Counted from the stretch's first letter, positions 28,054-37,033 are shown. The stretch: DNA of 64,000 bases from Bacteroidales bacterium UBA4360 (GCA_002393945.1 DGSO01000028.1:85338-149337), one strand, 5' to 3'. Numbers and translations: made by a program. Notes: generated by a model from the letters alone, not told the origin.

Positions 28054-28142
28054 TTCCGTCCTTGAAAACGCCCGTTTTTGAGGACGGAAGTCCGTTTATA
28101 GGGGGGGCCTGTCCCTGAAAATGGCCGATTTTGAGGATGGAA
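28054..28142. repeat. Two-hairpin intergenic repeat, copy A (behind secDF)
   Basis: Hairpin 1 spans 28054-28091: 18-base arms (CTTCCGTCCTTGAAAACG and its near-complement, two wobble pairs) around a two-base centre. Hairpin 2 is weaker and spans 28111-28142. The unit recurs at 30612 and, inverted, at 34532. It may terminate secDF transcription, but no long T-run follows. Confidence 0.8.
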
Positions 28143-28165
28143 AAGAATTTGTCCCAAAGCTTTTG

Positions 28166-28173
28166 TATATTTG
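28166..28173 (+). promoter_or_regulatory. Putative -7 box for the GH2 beta-galactosidase-like gene
   Basis: TATATTTG fits the TAnnTTTG consensus and lies 20 bases before the ATG at 28194. No good -33 TTTG is found at 19 bp. A second, upstream in-frame start is absent, which supports 28194. Confidence 0.5.
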
Positions 28174-28193
28174 CATGAGACAAATGACCACGC

Positions 28194-30608
28194 ATGAAAC
28201 GAATACTTACCGCTTTACTGATAATAATCCCTATTCTGGGCATTGCGAGGGAGAAAGAGCGCTTTGACGCAGACTGGGAGTTTGCCTTTGGAAATGCTTC
28301 GTCTCCGGCCCTTGACTTCGGGTGCGGGACGGAGTATTTCAATTATCTCACAAAGGCGGCGTCAATCCACAATACCGGACCCTACAGCCTGAAGTTCAAC
28401 AAGGCAGACTGGCCGCAGGAGTGGAAGAAGGTGAACCTCCCGCATGACTGGGTGGTAGACCTTCCTTATGCCCGCGAGGCAAGCCACAGCCACGGCTACA
28501 AGACAGTTGGATACAAGTATCCTGAAACCAGCGTGGGCTGGTACAGGAAGACTTTCACCATCCCTGCAGAGGATGACGGAAAACACATCAGCATCCGCTT
28601 TGACGGCATTTTCAGGGCCGCAAACATCTGGGTGAACGGCTTCTGGCTGGGAATGGAGCCAAGCGGTTATGCAACCCGCACCTATGACATATCGGAATAC
28701 CTCAATTACGGTGGAGAGAACGTGGTTGCCGTGCGCGTAGACGCCACCCTGGAAGAGGGCTGGTTCTATGAGGGAGCGGGTATCTACAGGCACGTGTGGC
28801 TGGAAAAGACGGAGCCGCTGCACGTGGCGCCGTTCGGGACCTTTGTCCACAGCGCCTTGATGGCTCCCTACAACACTGCAGACATCACCGTGGAAACAAA
28901 GGTGCAGAACAGCGGTGCGGTCAAGGGAGAATACACGCTTCGCCACACGCTTAAGGATCACGCAGGCAATGTGGTCGCATCTACCACCGTACCCCGCCGG
29001 AGCGTCCTTGCAAAGGCCGTTTCCGAGACAAAGGCAAGCTTCACCGTTAGCAATCCCCACCTCTGGAGCACCACGGACCCGTATCTTTACACGCTCACTA
29101 CGGAGATAACGGAAAGCGGAGACTCGTATGAAACTATCATCGGCATAAGGGATATAAAATTCGACGCAAACGAAGGCTTCTTCCTCAACGGCGAGCGCCT
29201 TGAAATAAAAGGAGTAAACCAGCACCAGGACCACGCAGGAGTGGGTTCCGCGATTCCGGACGCCCTTCAGGTATGGCGCATCAGGGAGCTCAAAAAACTG
29301 GGCGTAAACGCCATCAGGACAAGCCACAACCCCGCTACGCCGGAGTTTCTGGATGCCTGCGACAGCCTTGGCGTCCTTGTGCTGGAAGAGAACCGCCTTA
29401 CAGGCATAAACGAGGAGCATATCCGCCTTCTGAAGGCCATGATAGAAAGGGACCGCAACCACCCTTCAATCATCCTTTGGAGCGTCGGCAACGAGGAATG
29501 GGGCCTGGAGTGGAACGACAAGGGCACCCGCATTGCCGAATCCATGCGCGAATACTGCCACCGTCTTGACCCCACCCGTCTTTCCACCGTCGCCACCAGC
29601 AGCGGCCCGTACATCGTCATACCTGCCGATGTGGCCGGCTACAACTACATGATGCAGAACCCAATTGACCAGCATCGGCAGAAATATCCGGAGAGGATCG
29701 CCCTGGGAACGGAGGAGACAACCGGCTGCGGCACAAGAGGCATATACTTCGACGAGCCCGGCCGCATGGCTTCGATGAACCGCACTCCGGATGAGAAGGA
29801 CGGAACGCTGAACCGCATCGGCAGGGGGTGGAATTTCTACAGGGAGCGTCCCTGGCTGGGCGGCCTTTTCTACTGGACGGGATTCGACTACAGGGGCGAG
29901 CCCAATCCCCTGGAATTCCCCGCCACAGGCTCTGAATTCGGCATTCTGGACTACTGCGGCTTCCCCAAGGACGAGGCCTTCTACCTCAAATCCTGGTGGA
30001 CCCGCGAACCCGTCCTCCACGTCTTTCCGCACTGGAACCTTGCCGGTCACGAAGGCGAAACCGTGAGCATCTGGGTATACTCCAACTGCGACGAGGTCGA
30101 GCTCACCGTGAACGGCAAGCGCCTTGGCCGAAAGAAGATGGAAGACGGCGGATACCTCAGCTGGGACGCCATTTACAAGCCCGGCCGCATCAAGGCCGTG
30201 GGCTACAGGAATGGCCGGAAAGTGCTCACCCGGGAGATTCAGACCACGGGAAGCGCCGCCCGCATCAGCGCATCGGCAGACAGGACTTCTCTCAAGGCCG
30301 ACGGGGCCGATGTGGCCGTCGTCACCATTTCCCTGACAGATTGGAAAGTCCGCTTTGTTCCTGACGCCTGCGAGGATATCCGGATAAGCGTTGACGGCCC
30401 CGTCCGCATTCTGGGCGTTGGCAACGGAGACCCCGCCTGGCAGGCCCTTGAGCGCCCTTCAGACCCAGACGCCCGCACCTTCAGCATCAAAACCTTCAAC
30501 GGCCTTGCCCAGGTGCTGCTGCAATCCTCCAGCGCAAAAGGCTCCGCCACGCTCACCCTTGAAGCCGACGGCATGGCGCCCTTCACGCTTGACATCGAAA
30601 CAAAATAA
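28194..30608 (+). CDS. GH2 glycosidase, beta-galactosidase-like, secreted
   Basis: An 804-residue GH2 enzyme with signal peptide MKRILTALLIIIPILGIA. The sugar-binding jelly roll (about 45-200) shows KVNLPHDWVVD, GWYRKTFTIP and DGIFRAANIWVNG. An immunoglobulin-like domain follows, then the TIM barrel with IKGVNQHQDHAG and AIRTSHNPATPEF. Glu434 in WSVGNEEWG is the acid/base and Glu507 in GTEET the likely nucleophile. After the barrel (FYWTGFDYRGEP) come a DUF4982-like beta domain (WVYSNCDEVELTVNGKRLG) and a C-terminal Ig-like domain. Beta-galactosidase is the likeliest activity; beta-glucuronidase or beta-mannosidase are less likely given the NEE and HNP motifs. It stands alone between secDF and dnaE with a repeat on each side, unconnected with any SusCD genes. 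Confidence 0.88.
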   Translation: MKRILTALLIIIPILGIAREKERFDADWEFAFGNASSPALDFGCGTEYFNYLTKAASIHNTGPYSLKFNKADWPQEWKKVNLPHDWVVDLPYAREASHSHGYKTVGYKYPETSVGWYRKTFTIPAEDDGKHISIRFDGIFRAANIWVNGFWLGMEPSGYATRTYDISEYLNYGGENVVAVRVDATLEEGWFYEGAGIYRHVWLEKTEPLHVAPFGTFVHSALMAPYNTADITVETKVQNSGAVKGEYTLRHTLKDHAGNVVASTTVPRRSVLAKAVSETKASFTVSNPHLWSTTDPYLYTLTTEITESGDSYETIIGIRDIKFDANEGFFLNGERLEIKGVNQHQDHAGVGSAIPDALQVWRIRELKKLGVNAIRTSHNPATPEFLDACDSLGVLVLEENRLTGINEEHIRLLKAMIERDRNHPSIILWSVGNEEWGLEWNDKGTRIAESMREYCHRLDPTRLSTVATSSGPYIVIPADVAGYNYMMQNPIDQHRQKYPERIALGTEETTGCGTRGIYFDEPGRMASMNRTPDEKDGTLNRIGRGWNFYRERPWLGGLFYWTGFDYRGEPNPLEFPATGSEFGILDYCGFPKDEAFYLKSWWTREPVLHVFPHWNLAGHEGETVSIWVYSNCDEVELTVNGKRLGRKKMEDGGYLSWDAIYKPGRIKAVGYRNGRKVLTREIQTTGSAARISASADRTSLKADGADVAVVTISLTDWKVRFVPDACEDIRISVDGPVRILGVGNGDPAWQALERPSDPDARTFSIKTFNGLAQVLLQSSSAKGSATLTLEADGMAPFTLDIETK

Positions 30609-30611
30609 TAG

Positions 30612-30699
30612 CTTCCGTCCTTGAAAACGCCCGTTTTTGAGGACGGAAGTCCGTTTACAGGGGGTCTCGTCCCTGAAAACAGCCGTTTTTAAGGATGGG
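30612..30699. repeat. Two-hairpin intergenic repeat, copy B (behind GH2)
   Basis: Begins three bases after the GH2 stop. Hairpin 1 at 30612-30649 is identical in sequence to copy A. Hairpin 2 lies at 30668-30699. The spacer between them (TCCGTTTACAGGGGG) is shared with copy C in inverse orientation. Confidence 0.8.
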
Positions 30700-30744
30700 G
30701 CCGATTGTTGAAAACTTTATTGCGGAGTTTCGGCACAGAATTCT

Positions 30745-30752
30745 TATCTTTG
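30745..30752 (+). promoter_or_regulatory. Putative -7 box of dnaE; mRNA may be leaderless
   Basis: TATCTTTG matches TAnnTTTG and ends only four bases before the dnaE ATG. With the usual spacing transcription would start at or next to the ATG. A convincing -33 element is not visible. Confidence 0.5.
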
Positions 30753-30756
30753 TTAC

Positions 30757-33700
30757 ATGAGTTTTGTGCATCTTCATGTCCACACCCAGTACTCCATTCT
30801 GGACGGACAGTCTTCCATAGATAATCTGTTTTCCCGGGCCGAAGAGCTTGGCATGCCGGCGCTTGCCATCACGGACCACGGCAACATGTACGGCGTCAAG
30901 GAGTTCTTCAAATTTGCGAAGAAGCACCCTGCCGTCAAGCCCATAATCGGCTGTGAGATATATGTTTCCAAGGGAGACCACAGGAAGAAGGAGAAGGGCT
31001 ACTACCACCTCATACTGCTGGCGAAGAACTATCAGGGATACCTGAATCTGGTGAAGATAGTCTCGGAGGGCCACGTTAACGGCATGTATTACAAGCCGCG
31101 CGTGAGCCATGAGGTCATAGAAAAATACCATGAAGGGCTTATCTGCAGCTCTGCATGCATTGCAGGAGAGGTTCCAAGAGCCATCCTCGCACATGACGAC
31201 GAGGCCATCGACAAGGCCATAACATGGCATAAAAGAGTCTTCGGGGAAGACTACTACCTTGAGGTGATGAAGCACAAGACGGAAGTCCCCGGCCTTGACA
31301 ACAAGCTGTACGAAGAGCAGTGCTATTACACGGACCGCATCTTCGAGCTGGCAGAAAAGTACGGCATCAAGGTAATCGCAACCAACGACGCCCACTTTGT
31401 CCGCAAGGAGGACGGCCCCGTACACGACCGCCTCATCTGCCTCACCACCAACGCCTACATCGACGACCCTGACCGCCTCCGCTATACCCAGCAGGAATAC
31501 ATCAAGTCCGAAGAGGAGATGACGGCGCTTTTCCCGGACCATCCCGAAGCCCTTGAAAACACCCTTGAAGTGGCCTCCAAGATAGAAAGCTACTCCATCG
31601 ACAGGGATCCCGTTCTTCCGGTTTTCGAGATAGATCCGGAGTTCATGAAGGACATCGACACCTACCTCGAGAAGTACAAGGACATCATCGACGCCGGCCG
31701 CTGCGACAAGCACGGAACCTACCGCGGAGACGGTTTCTGCAACTCCGTGGCATACCTCTGCCACCTCACCTTCCAGGGAGCGCACAAACGCTACGGAGAA
31801 ACCCTCACGCAGGAGCAGGCAGAACGCATAGACTTCGAGCTCAAGACCATATGCCGAATGGGCTTCCCGGACTACTTCCTCATCGTCCAGGACTACATTG
31901 CCGCATCCCGTGCGATGGGCTCCATGGTGGGCCCCGGGCGTGGTTCCGCGGCAGGATCGGTGGTCGCCTACTGCCTGAAGATTACTAATCTGGACCCCAT
32001 CAGATACCAGCTCCTGTTCGAGCGTTTCCTGAACCCGGACCGTATCTCCATGCCGGATATCGACGTTGACTTCGAAGACCTCACCAAGGCCCATGAATAC
32101 GTGGAGAAGAAGTATGGCGCAGACCACGTCTCCCGCGTCATCACCTTCGGCACCATGGCGGCAAAGAGCGCCATCAAGGACGTTGCCCGCATAAGCCACG
32201 TTTCCATTGACGAGAGCAACCGCCTCACCAAGATGGTCCCGGACCGCCTGAGCGAGAAGATGGAGAAGGAATACCCCTTCAACCCCAACCTGGACGAGCT
32301 CAAGCCCGGTTTCAAGGTGGTTGAAAAGGATGGCAAAACCTTCCAGAAGGGCCTCGAGGACGTAGATGTCAAGATTAACCTGAAGAACTGCTACCGCCTT
32401 GTGCCGGAGTTCAAGAACGAGCTCGAAAACGGCCCTGAAATCAACAAGGAGGTGCTAAAGTATGCGGCCGCACTCGAGGGCTGCGTAAGGCAGGTGGGCG
32501 TGCATGCCTGCGCCACCATCATCGGCAGGGGAGACCTTACCAATTACCTGCCGATATGCCTCTCCAAGGACAAGGAAACAGGGGAAGACGTACGCACGTC
32601 CCAGTACGACGGTCACTATATCGAAGACGTGGGCATGCTCAAGATGGACTTCCTGGGCCTCATAACCCTGTCCATCATCCACAACTGCCTGGACCTCATC
32701 AAGGAGCACCACGGGCTGGATATCGACATTGAGTCCATCCCCATTGACGACAAGGCCACCTACGAACTCTACGGCCGCGGAGACACCACCGCCGTATTCC
32801 AGTTTGAATCCGAGGGAATGAAGAACTGGCTGCAGAAACTGCATCCGGAACGCTTCGAAGACCTCATCGCAATGAACGCCCTCTACAGGCCGGGGCCGAT
32901 GGATTACATCCCCGACTTCGTTGCCAGAAAGCTGGGTGAACAGGCCATAGAGTACGACCTTCCCGAGATGGAGGAATACCTCCAGGACACCTACGGAGTC
33001 ACTGTCTACCAGGAGCAGGTGATGCTTCTGTCCCAGAAGCTTGCAGGCTTCACCAAAGGCGAAGCAGACAAGCTGCGCAAGGCCATGGGAAAGAAGCAGA
33101 TAGACATACTGAACTCCCTAAAGGACAAGTTCATGAGCGGCGGTGTTGCCAACGGGCATCCCGAAAAAGTCCTTGACAAGATATGGAAAGACTGGGAGAA
33201 ATTCGCCCAGTACGCTTTCAACAAATCCCACGCAACCTGCTATGCCTGGGTTAGTTACCAGACCGGCTGGCTCAAGGCGCACTACCCTTCCGAGTTCTTC
33301 GCCTCCTGCCTCAACTGCGCAAAGTCCATGGATGAAATCACCAAGATCATGGACGACTGCAAAGGCCACGGAATTAAGGTTTTGAACCCCGACATTAACG
33401 AAAGTACCGGAGAGTTCACCGTGAACAAGAACGGCGACGTGCGCTTTGCCCTGAGTTCCATCAAGGGCTTCGGCGCCAACGTGGTCGACGCCATCATTGC
33501 CGAAAGGGAGGAAAACGGCCTGTTCACGGACATATTCGACTTCGTGGAACGCATGGCCGGCAGCGTGAACCGCAAGAGCCTCGAAAGCCTGGTGAACTCC
33601 GGCGCCTTCGACAGCTTCGGCCACAAGCGCTCCATGTACTTCCAGCCCGGCCGCTCCGGAGACCTCTTCCTTGACGAAATTTCCCGCTACGGAGACCTCT

Positions 33701-34494
33701 ACAAGGCCGATACCGTCTCCTCCGGATCATCCCTGTTCGGAGACATGGAAGAAATGAAGCCGGAACGCCCTGCACTCCCCCAGAACGAGGGTGACATGGA
33801 CATACTTGAGGTTCTCCAGAGGGAAAAGGACCTGGTGGGCATGTACCTCAGCTCCCATCCCCTGGACCGCTACCGCTTCGAGATAGACAACTTCACCACT
33901 GTGAAGCTCAACGACCTCTCCAATTTCGTTGCCGACTGCGAAGCACGCAAGCAGACCGCCAAGGTCTATGCCGCCGGCATCGTCACCAGCGTGGAGCAGA
34001 AGACCACCAAGGCCGGAAAACCCTGGTCAAAGACCATTCTGGAAGACTACAGCGGCTCCTACGAACTTGCCCTCTTCGGCAAGGACCACGAAGTTTTCAT
34101 GCAGTACATGACCCTCCATGCCAACCTCTTCCTGGAAGGCACCGTAGAGGAAAAATACTTCCTCAAGCCCGAAGAGCGCGCACAGGGAAAAACGGCTCCC
34201 TGGGCCTTCAAGCTCAAGAAAGTGACTCTTCTTGGCAATATCTCAGACGACATTCTGACAGGCTTCAACCTGGACATTGACACGCCCCAGCTCACTCCTG
34301 AATTCAGGACTGCTTTCGTGAATGTCATCAAGAAGCACAAGGGAACCATTCCCCTGAACATCTTCATCTACGACCCCGTCACCCACTACCGCATCCAGTT
34401 CTTCTCCAAGAAGTACCAGGTTGCAGTGACCCAGGAGTTCATCCAGGACCTCCGCCGCATCGGCATCGACAAGTACGAGGTCTCCCGGCGCTAG
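30757..34494 (+). CDS. dnaE: DNA polymerase III alpha subunit DnaE
   Basis: 1245 residues, the replicative polymerase. The start is set by FVHLHVHTQYSILDG directly after MS, the canonical PHP-domain opening, with ITDHGNMYG following. The palm holds catalytic D434, D436 and D438 in PDIDVDFED, preceded by the GRGSAAGS motif of the fingers/palm. CVRQVGVHACATIIG, the helix-hairpin-helix region (SSIKGFGANVVDAII) and a C-terminal OB fold (AGIVTSVEQKTTKAG, LFGKDHEVF) are all in order. No intein or frameshift is seen. It is transcribed alone, with copy B of the repeat upstream and copy C downstream. Replication is an essential function, so the surrounding block is stable core chromosome. Confidence 0.98.
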   Translation: MSFVHLHVHTQYSILDGQSSIDNLFSRAEELGMPALAITDHGNMYGVKEFFKFAKKHPAVKPIIGCEIYVSKGDHRKKEKGYYHLILLAKNYQGYLNLVKIVSEGHVNGMYYKPRVSHEVIEKYHEGLICSSACIAGEVPRAILAHDDEAIDKAITWHKRVFGEDYYLEVMKHKTEVPGLDNKLYEEQCYYTDRIFELAEKYGIKVIATNDAHFVRKEDGPVHDRLICLTTNAYIDDPDRLRYTQQEYIKSEEEMTALFPDHPEALENTLEVASKIESYSIDRDPVLPVFEIDPEFMKDIDTYLEKYKDIIDAGRCDKHGTYRGDGFCNSVAYLCHLTFQGAHKRYGETLTQEQAERIDFELKTICRMGFPDYFLIVQDYIAASRAMGSMVGPGRGSAAGSVVAYCLKITNLDPIRYQLLFERFLNPDRISMPDIDVDFEDLTKAHEYVEKKYGADHVSRVITFGTMAAKSAIKDVARISHVSIDESNRLTKMVPDRLSEKMEKEYPFNPNLDELKPGFKVVEKDGKTFQKGLEDVDVKINLKNCYRLVPEFKNELENGPEINKEVLKYAAALEGCVRQVGVHACATIIGRGDLTNYLPICLSKDKETGEDVRTSQYDGHYIEDVGMLKMDFLGLITLSIIHNCLDLIKEHHGLDIDIESIPIDDKATYELYGRGDTTAVFQFESEGMKNWLQKLHPERFEDLIAMNALYRPGPMDYIPDFVARKLGEQAIEYDLPEMEEYLQDTYGVTVYQEQVMLLSQKLAGFTKGEADKLRKAMGKKQIDILNSLKDKFMSGGVANGHPEKVLDKIWKDWEKFAQYAFNKSHATCYAWVSYQTGWLKAHYPSEFFASCLNCAKSMDEITKIMDDCKGHGIKVLNPDINESTGEFTVNKNGDVRFALSSIKGFGANVVDAIIAEREENGLFTDIFDFVERMAGSVNRKSLESLVNSGAFDSFGHKRSMYFQPGRSGDLFLDEISRYGDLYKADTVSSGSSLFGDMEEMKPERPALPQNEGDMDILEVLQREKDLVGMYLSSHPLDRYRFEIDNFTTVKLNDLSNFVADCEARKQTAKVYAAGIVTSVEQKTTKAGKPWSKTILEDYSGSYELALFGKDHEVFMQYMTLHANLFLEGTVEEKYFLKPEERAQGKTAPWAFKLKKVTLLGNISDDILTGFNLDIDTPQLTPEFRTAFVNVIKKHKGTIPLNIFIYDPVTHYRIQFFSKKYQVAVTQEFIQDLRRIGIDKYEVSRR

Positions 34495-34531
34495 CGCTCC
34501 CGGTGGTCCACTCGGCGGGACACCTGGAGCA

Positions 34532-34619
34532 CCCATCCTTAGAAATGGCCATTTTCAAGGACGAGACCCCCTGTAAACGGACTTCCGTCCTCAAAAACGG
34601 GCGTTTTCAAGGACGGAAG
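34532..34619. repeat. Two-hairpin intergenic repeat, copy C (inverted, behind dnaE)
   Basis: Reverse orientation relative to copies A and B. Hairpin 2 is at 34532-34565 and hairpin 1 at 34582-34619. It sits between the convergent genes dnaE and the DUF4923 gene, where a bidirectional stop for transcription would be useful. Confidence 0.8.
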
Positions 34620-34636
34620 CGATTCAGTTAGGCAAT

Positions 34637-35344
34637 TTATTGCTGCTTGGCGAGGTTTACGCCGATTTTGTAGTTGTCGTAGCCCTGTGCGAGCTTTGCG
34701 ATAGTGCCGATTTCGTTGTTCTTCTGGCCAAGCTTTTCGATGGCTTTCTTGAGGAAGGCGGTCATCTTGTCGGAGGTGAAGAGGAGCTTCACGCCGCCGT
34801 CAAGGCCTGCAAAATCTACGGTACCGGTCATGCAGAAGTACTGCATTGTGCGGCCGAAGGTCATTGTAACGGTCTTTTCTCCGTCGCCCACCTTATAAGT
34901 TCCGTTAAGGGGGAAGCCGCCGATGGTCCAGACGAAGGTGTTATCCTTGTTGTCGAAGGTGATGGTCATGTTGCCTTCCTTGATGCCGAATTTGGCAAGG
35001 ACTTCGTTGATCTTGTTCTCGATCTGGGTGGTTGCAGCGGTTCCTGCAAGGTTGGTAAGGACATTGCCGTTGCTCTGTGTCATGGAAACTGCAACACCCT
35101 TGTAAAGGTAAGTTCCGTTAAGTGAAGGAGCTGCCGAATAAACGGTGCCGAGAAGGCTTCCAAGGACGTTTCCGATAGTCTGCTGAACAGCAGCGCCATC
35201 AGTGGAAGAAGTTGTTGTAGAGGTGCTTGATGTGGTCTTTCCGCCACCGAGGAGGCCGCCAAGGAGATTGCCAAGGCCGCTCTGTGCCTGAGCGGAGCCA
35301 AGCATGGCAACCGACAGGGCGATTACTGCAAAAATTTTCTTCAT
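34637..35344 (-). CDS. DUF4923 family secreted protein
   Basis: A 235-residue exported protein with signal peptide MKKIFAVIALSVAMLGSAQAQ. A glycine-rich stretch follows (GLGNLLGGLLGGG) and then a Ser/Thr-rich linker of about 15 residues (TTSSTSTTTSST). The remaining 180 residues match the DUF4923 pattern: LNGTYLYKGVAVSMTQSNG, KFGIKEGNMTITFDNKDNTF and MQYFCMTGTVDFAGLDGGVKLLF. The beta-rich fold resembles a lipocalin-like barrel, which is inference. The function of the family is unknown; members are conserved across Bacteroidales and predicted periplasmic. It is downstream of thiL with a 39-base gap and may share its transcript, although the functions do not obviously connect. Confidence 0.75.
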   Translation of the reverse strand: MKKIFAVIALSVAMLGSAQAQSGLGNLLGGLLGGGKTTSSTSTTTSSTDGAAVQQTIGNVLGSLLGTVYSAAPSLNGTYLYKGVAVSMTQSNGNVLTNLAGTAATTQIENKINEVLAKFGIKEGNMTITFDNKDNTFVWTIGGFPLNGTYKVGDGEKTVTMTFGRTMQYFCMTGTVDFAGLDGGVKLLFTSDKMTAFLKKAIEKLGQKNNEIGTIAKLAQGYDNYKIGVNLAKQQ

Positions 35345-35383
35345 ATAGCGATAAAATTAATATTCCGGGCGTAAATATAGCAA

Positions 35384-36388
35384 TTATTGTGCTGAACCCT
35401 CTGGCCAGCCCTGGGATTTCATCGGAAATTCCACCCCTTCCGGCGTCACCAGGACGTCTCCCACTTCCGGCTGTGCAAGGTGGCCGATTACGTCGAAGGT
35501 CTGGAAGTCGCGGCGGAACTTCTCCAGGTGAAGGATGGGCACCACGAATAGCAGGCGGTTGTCGTCCCCGCCGTTCATAGCTGCCGATATCGGGTCCATG
35601 TCAAGCTCCTTCCCCAGTGCGAATGAATTGCCCTCGAAGGGGATTTTATCGGCATAAATCTTTGCCCCGAGGCCGCTGTCGCGGGTGAGGCGCTTCACCG
35701 CATCGGCAAGGCCGCGGGTGACGAAATAGCCGTAGGGAGGGTAGATTTCGAGTTCCTCCAGGTGCGAGACGATGCCTGAATCCAGCGACGGACGAAGGTA
35801 CTCTCCCACCAGCATCTTGTAGGCCGACATGTCCGGCTGGACGCCCTTCTCTGTAAATTCCCTGGCGCCCCTTTCCAGCACCTGCAGGCCGAGATATGCC
35901 GCCCCGAGGCTGCCTGAAACGCATATGAGGTCCTTTGATTTTGCCGCCATCCGGCGCTTGTCCGTAAGGAGCAGGGTCTCCCCCGTCACCGCCACAGACA
36001 CATACAGCCCGTTTGCCGACGGCTGCAGGTCCAGGTTCACAGCCTCGAAGCCGTGCTCCTTCGCCGCCACCGTAATCCCCAGCCACAGCTCCTTCACCTG
36101 CTCAAAATCCAGCTTTGCCGATACTCCAAGCACCACGTTCAGAAGCTTTGGATGCGCCATCCGGGCATAAAGCTCACCCACCGTGCTCACCACGCACTTG
36201 TAGCCCAGGTGCTTTAGCGGGAAGTACACCAGGTTGAAATCCAGCCCCTCCAGGAACATCCTCGAGGCCGATGCAACCACCCCGCCCCCGCTGCGGTAAC
36301 TGAGCCCGCTCACGGGATTATACGCAGAAAGGCGATAGAGCTGTTCTATCGCCTCAATTTTACCGATATCCGAGAATTTGTCTGCCAT
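35384..36388 (-). CDS. thiL: Thiamine-monophosphate kinase
   Basis: 334 residues from the ATG at 36388 (MADKFSDIGKIEAIEQLYRL); the frame extends 14 codons upstream, but over a promoter-like box. ThiL phosphorylates thiamine monophosphate to the active cofactor thiamine diphosphate using ATP. Family marks of the Bacteroidota form are SRMFLEGLDFNLVYFPLKHLGYK (metal- and substrate-binding Asp), ICVSGSLGAAYLGLQVLERG, AAMNGGDDNRLLFVVP and the closing FDVIGHLAQ plus EFPMKSQGW. It belongs to the AIR-synthase-like superfamily, but the GLDF motif and ending point to ThiL rather than PurM or SelD. No other thiamine genes and no TPP riboswitch are visible nearby. Confidence 0.9.
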   Translation of the reverse strand: MADKFSDIGKIEAIEQLYRLSAYNPVSGLSYRSGGGVVASASRMFLEGLDFNLVYFPLKHLGYKCVVSTVGELYARMAHPKLLNVVLGVSAKLDFEQVKELWLGITVAAKEHGFEAVNLDLQPSANGLYVSVAVTGETLLLTDKRRMAAKSKDLICVSGSLGAAYLGLQVLERGAREFTEKGVQPDMSAYKMLVGEYLRPSLDSGIVSHLEELEIYPPYGYFVTRGLADAVKRLTRDSGLGAKIYADKIPFEGNSFALGKELDMDPISAAMNGGDDNRLLFVVPILHLEKFRRDFQTFDVIGHLAQPEVGDVLVTPEGVEFPMKSQGWPEGSAQ

Positions 36389-36412
36389 ATCTTTCAGAAG
36401 TGAAAACTTCTG

Positions 36413-36443
36413 CAAAGATAGCAAAAACAATCAAGAGGCCGAA
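36413..36443 (-). promoter_or_regulatory. Promoter of thiL
   Basis: On the minus strand TTCG (36443-36440), 19 bases, then TATCTTTG (36420-36413). This has the same TTCG variant and spacing as the secDF promoter. It lies within the last codons of hicB, so thiL can be transcribed independently of the toxin-antitoxin pair. Confidence 0.6.
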
Positions 36444-36847
36444 ACGAAAACGGCATCAAGGTCTGCCTGAAGACGTCGAAATCCCTTTTCAAGGCGACTG
36501 ACCTGCTCTTTGCGTGGTTTTGTGCCATGTAAGTATGCCCAGATTTGTTTTTGATTGATTCCGGTAATTCTTTCAACTCCCGCCAAAGACAGAATACCAC
36601 TTTCCACATAGTATTCTATCAAACTGGGCATGTCTACATGATAGTGCACACTGAACGGCTGGTCAAGAAAAGAGGGATACTTGAAACCCTCCTTCAATGC
36701 TGTTTCCCTATAGAAGGACATCTGCCTTGCCATATCCTCCTTGGCCGCGGCCAGGGTTTCCCCCGCCCCAGAAAAGATTTCATCTTTACAATAGACAGAA
36801 TAGGTCCCGTCTTTAGCCCTTTCAATAATTGCCTCAATAGTTGTCAT
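36431..36847 (-). CDS. hicB: HicB-type antitoxin with C-terminal HTH
   Basis: 138 residues. The N-terminal half (TTIEAIIERAKDGTYSVYC, GAGETLAAAKEDMARQM) is the partly degraded RNase-H-like fold of HicB antitoxins. The C-terminal half, LSLAGVERITGINQKQIWAYLHG, is a helix-turn-helix of the Cro/XRE kind, expected to bind the operon's own promoter. Its ATG overlaps the toxin's TGA stop in the four-base ATGA arrangement, so the two are translationally coupled in the order toxin then antitoxin, as in classical hicAB. HicB neutralises HicA by direct contact. Function is inferred from domain pattern and from the HicA gene next to it. Confidence 0.88.
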   Translation of the reverse strand: MTTIEAIIERAKDGTYSVYCKDEIFSGAGETLAAAKEDMARQMSFYRETALKEGFKYPSFLDQPFSVHYHVDMPSLIEYYVESGILSLAGVERITGINQKQIWAYLHGTKPRKEQVSRLEKGFRRLQADLDAVFVSAS

Positions 36848-37023
36848 ACCAAATGCATGTCTTTTCTAATTTTTCTCTCCAGTCCCTTTCCTATTTCCTT
36901 ACCTTGGTGGTATGGAACCGGATATGTCTTTGTCCCTTTCCGGTATATCACATGGCTTCCGGATTGTCTTATTACCACCCATCCATTCTTTCTGGCTAGT
37001 CGATGGATTTCCTCGTACTTCAT
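36844..37023 (-). CDS. hicA: HicA-type mRNA interferase toxin (59 residues)
   Basis: A small frame from the ATG at 37021-37023 to the TGA at 36844-36846. It begins MKYEEIHRLARKNGWVVIRQ. The catalytic-His segment SGSHVIYRKG places the His at residue 24, and PVPYHQGKEIGKGLERKIRK is the second half of the dsRBD-like fold. Both segments are standard for HicA, which cleaves mRNA when freed from HicB. Length is normal for the family. Its last four bases overlap the hicB start. The surrounding DNA is clearly richer in A+T than its neighbours, which suggests arrival by horizontal transfer. Expression probably starts from a -7 box at 37034-37041. Confidence 0.9.
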   Translation of the reverse strand: MKYEEIHRLARKNGWVVIRQSGSHVIYRKGTKTYPVPYHQGKEIGKGLERKIRKDMHLV

Positions 37024-37033
37024 CGTTTACACG

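Noticed and set aside
25281..28157. 958-residue open frame antisense to secDF
   Set aside because: It mirrors the secDF codons, has no family resemblance, no promoter and an implausibly acidic, Gly/Asp-rich composition. It is a by-product of GC-rich codon usage.
30655..32199. 514-residue open frame antisense to dnaE
   Set aside because: Lies entirely over the conserved PHP and palm regions of dnaE and over a repeat; the composition is typical of a shadow frame.
35384..36443. TPP riboswitch upstream of thiL
   Set aside because: The thiL leader is about 20 bases long and lies just beyond hicB; there is no room for, or sign of, the thi-box.
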